A stretch of 64,000 nt of DNA from Taxillus chinensis (taxonomy: Eukaryota > Streptophyta > Magnoliopsida > Santalales > Loranthaceae): NCBI GenBank assembly GCA_023512835.1, contig CM042092.1:12994498-13058497 (forward strand), in the 5' to 3' direction. The stretch's first letter is position 1; every line of letters starts with the position of its first letter. Positions 62,318 through 64,000 of this stretch are shown here, one piece after another. The notes under the pieces were generated by a model, which saw only the letters and a program-made list of their open reading frames with translations, was not told where the DNA came from and made no database searches. A program made the position numbers and the translations under genes.

Positions 62318-63314
62318 ATGGCTTCTGATGTCAAAGGTACCACCCCACCTTTTCGTGATTTGCTGGTTTTCATATTAATTTTACATTTTTATTATGCCCT
62401 TTTCTCAGGAGTAGCTGTGGTGATCATGGGCGTTAGTGGTGCAGGGAAATCGTAAGTTCTGAAATCTTGTATTTTATCGTTTCCTTGTGGCCCTTTAAAT
62501 GCTCATTGATTAATCTTCAAGTGTTGCTCTACCCACCTTTATTGCTAATTTGCTATTGTATAATGGGGGGAAAAAAGATTGAATCTTGACATGGGTTTGC
62601 TCTGTATTCTTGATCCGTCGAAGTTTTTCTTTTTTAAAGTTAATTTTTTACTACTCCACTTTCTATGCATGCCGTTATCTTCTAGTGGGCGTGGGTAATC
62701 GTGTAGTTTGTCTATTTGATTCAATAGAACAATAGGTGAGATGCTTGCCAGAGCCCTCAATTCTACCTTTCTGGATGCTGATGATTTTCACCCAGAATCA
62801 AATAAAGGTAAACCGTGCGTGAAAATTATGCAGTTAAATGGTTTCTAATCTTGTATCTATTCAGAAAGTACGTTAACATTATTAAAAGATGTTGTTTGTA
62901 TACTAAGAAAAGATGCAGAAAGGTGTGCCTTTATCGGATGAAGATCGGATCCCATGGCTGGAAACACTGAGGGATGTGTTGAGGGAGCGGTTGGCCGGAA
63001 GGAAAACTGTAATCCTCGGATGTTCTGCCCTGCAGAAGAAATACAGAGAGATTCTCAGATCTGCAGACCCGGACTACAAGGTGGGGAGCCATGCCGTTTT
63101 GGTCAAGTTTGTGCTGTTGGACGTCCCGGCTGAGGTGCTGGCTGCTCGGCTAGCCAAGAGAGCAGCCGAAGGGAAGCATTTCATGCCGGCCACGCTGCTG
63201 CAGTCTCAGTTGGACCTCCTTCAGGTTGATGACTCTGAAGGAATACTCAAGGTTGATGCTGCCACTTTGAGTCCTGAGGCCATTGTGCGCACTGTACAAG
63301 CTTTCATTTTTTGA
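62318..63314 (+). CDS. Gluconokinase (thermoresistant GntK type)
   Basis: Four exons join in frame to 182 residues: 62318-62336, 62409-62451, 62728-62807 and 62908-63314. The enzyme phosphorylates D-gluconate with ATP to 6-phosphogluconate, feeding the pentose phosphate pathway. The Walker A loop is GVSGAGKST (residues 14-22). Conserved GntK blocks follow: FLDADDFHPESNKEKM, PLSDEDRIPWL, CSALQKKYREILR and RAAEGKHFMPATLLQSQ. The length fits plant and bacterial GntK. There is no clear transit peptide, so it is probably cytosolic. The exon 4 acceptor is placed at AAG|AAAAGATG to keep NKEKM in frame. Confidence 0.95.
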
Positions 63315-64000
63315 TGAAGCAACACTTTCAAAAGTTCATAATTTAAGACCAAACATTAAGGACTCATCTTAGTGAGATTGATTCTAAACTGGTTAATTAG
63401 TAAAAGTAAATCACAGGCAACATGATCACTTATTCAGCAGTCTAGGCAAAAGTTTTTTTGATCGTGTGGCATTTTAGTTTATTATTATGACAGATTATGC
63501 TACTTTAGTGGGCTACTCCTTTGTGCGTGTGGTTTAACATATTACAGAGGGTGTTAGAAACAACGGCCAATTCTTTCCTAGTATTCCTTGAAATGTCAAC
63601 TTCAAACCTTAATTAAACACGAGAAAAACCGTTACAATATTGAACTGTCCAATCAGATTTGCTTTGCAGAGCGTGAGCTCACACAAACAATAGGGTATAC
63701 AGCACAACTAAGCCCCAAGCTTATCTTGCTTATGGGGACCAATAACAAGCACCTGTAGACGTCTAACCGTATATTTAAGGTTCTTAGCACATAACAAAAC
63801 GAATTTGTATAGTATTCCACTTTAGCAAAACAAAGTGTACCCATCTTGCACCTCTTAACTAGTTCAATGCACCAAGACATTAGATAGCCTTCGTGTGCTT
63901 GTCCTTTTCCCCAATAATAGTTATGCTAGAACCAACTACCATTCAGTGGTTCACTTCTCTTTTAACATTTCCAAACAATGCTACACACAATGAAGACATC
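63315..64000. other. Gluconokinase 3' flank, no further gene recognised
   Basis: AT-balanced sequence with a 75-codon minus-strand open frame that has no motif. It could be the 3' UTR of a following gene outside the window. Confidence 0.5.

Noticed and set aside
1..64000. tRNA, rRNA or other RNA genes
   Set aside because: I looked for tRNA-type GGTTCGA..C arms and rRNA-like blocks and saw none convincing, but reading by eye could miss small RNAs.

Overview
The window looks like nuclear DNA of a flowering plant. Genes are interrupted by GT-AG introns with AT-rich sequence, there are long AT-rich intergenic stretches and microsatellites, the protein families are plant-typical (PGG ankyrin protein, multi-copper laccase, chloroplast Fe-SOD, LEA protein, plant gluconokinase), and there is a complete Ty3/gypsy Athila-type retrotransposon. 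Several coding exons are GC-rich against an AT-rich background. The proteins read as dicot-like, but I cannot name the species.

Layout. 1-2.5 kb: AT-rich, no gene seen. 2.5-7.0 kb (+): ankyrin/PGG membrane protein of the ACD6/ITN1 type, whose ten exons join into one 759-residue frame and include a 57-nt exon present three times in tandem. 7-10.4 kb: AT-rich, with a possible small DNA element, a tetranucleotide repeat and one open, well-spliced but unrecognised exon. 10,481-22,497 (+): full-length Athila-like retrotransposon with 1.3-kb LTRs, an ATGCT target duplication and a tRNA-Asp primer site. It has gag-PR-RT-RH-INT, an extra downstream ORF region, and a fragment resembling a Ulp1/C48 cysteine protease. 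22.5-23.7 kb: probable 5' part of an unidentified minus-strand gene. 25,105-26,548: solo LTR with a CTCAT duplication. 27.6-31.3 kb (+): FSD2-type iron superoxide dismutase with an in-frame stop before its acidic tail. About 32.9-35.6 kb (+): soluble ankyrin-repeat protein. 36.3-37.8 kb (+): WRC-domain, lysine- and acid-rich protein whose reading is split over three frames. 37.8-44.2 kb: mostly empty, with one exon-like remnant at 41.05 kb. 44.2-46.8 kb (+): laccase, six exons, complete. 48.6-53.6 kb (+): plastid-type membrane protein with a C-terminal zinc ribbon, four exons. 54.7-56.6 kb (-): LEA protein of the At5g17165 kind, two exons. 56.7-62.3 kb: AT-rich intergenic DNA. 62.3-63.3 kb (+): gluconokinase, four exons, complete.

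The genes are unrelated neighbours, as is normal in plants, and I see no operon-like or biosynthetic cluster. The most notable observations are the triplicated mini-exon, the protease-like fragment in the Athila element, and a pattern of single-base indels. The indels separate the two LTRs and recur in the retroelement ORFs, the SOD tail and the WRC gene. They may reflect base-calling errors at methylated or GC-rich sites rather than biology. All family assignments come from motifs recognised by eye; no database search was run.
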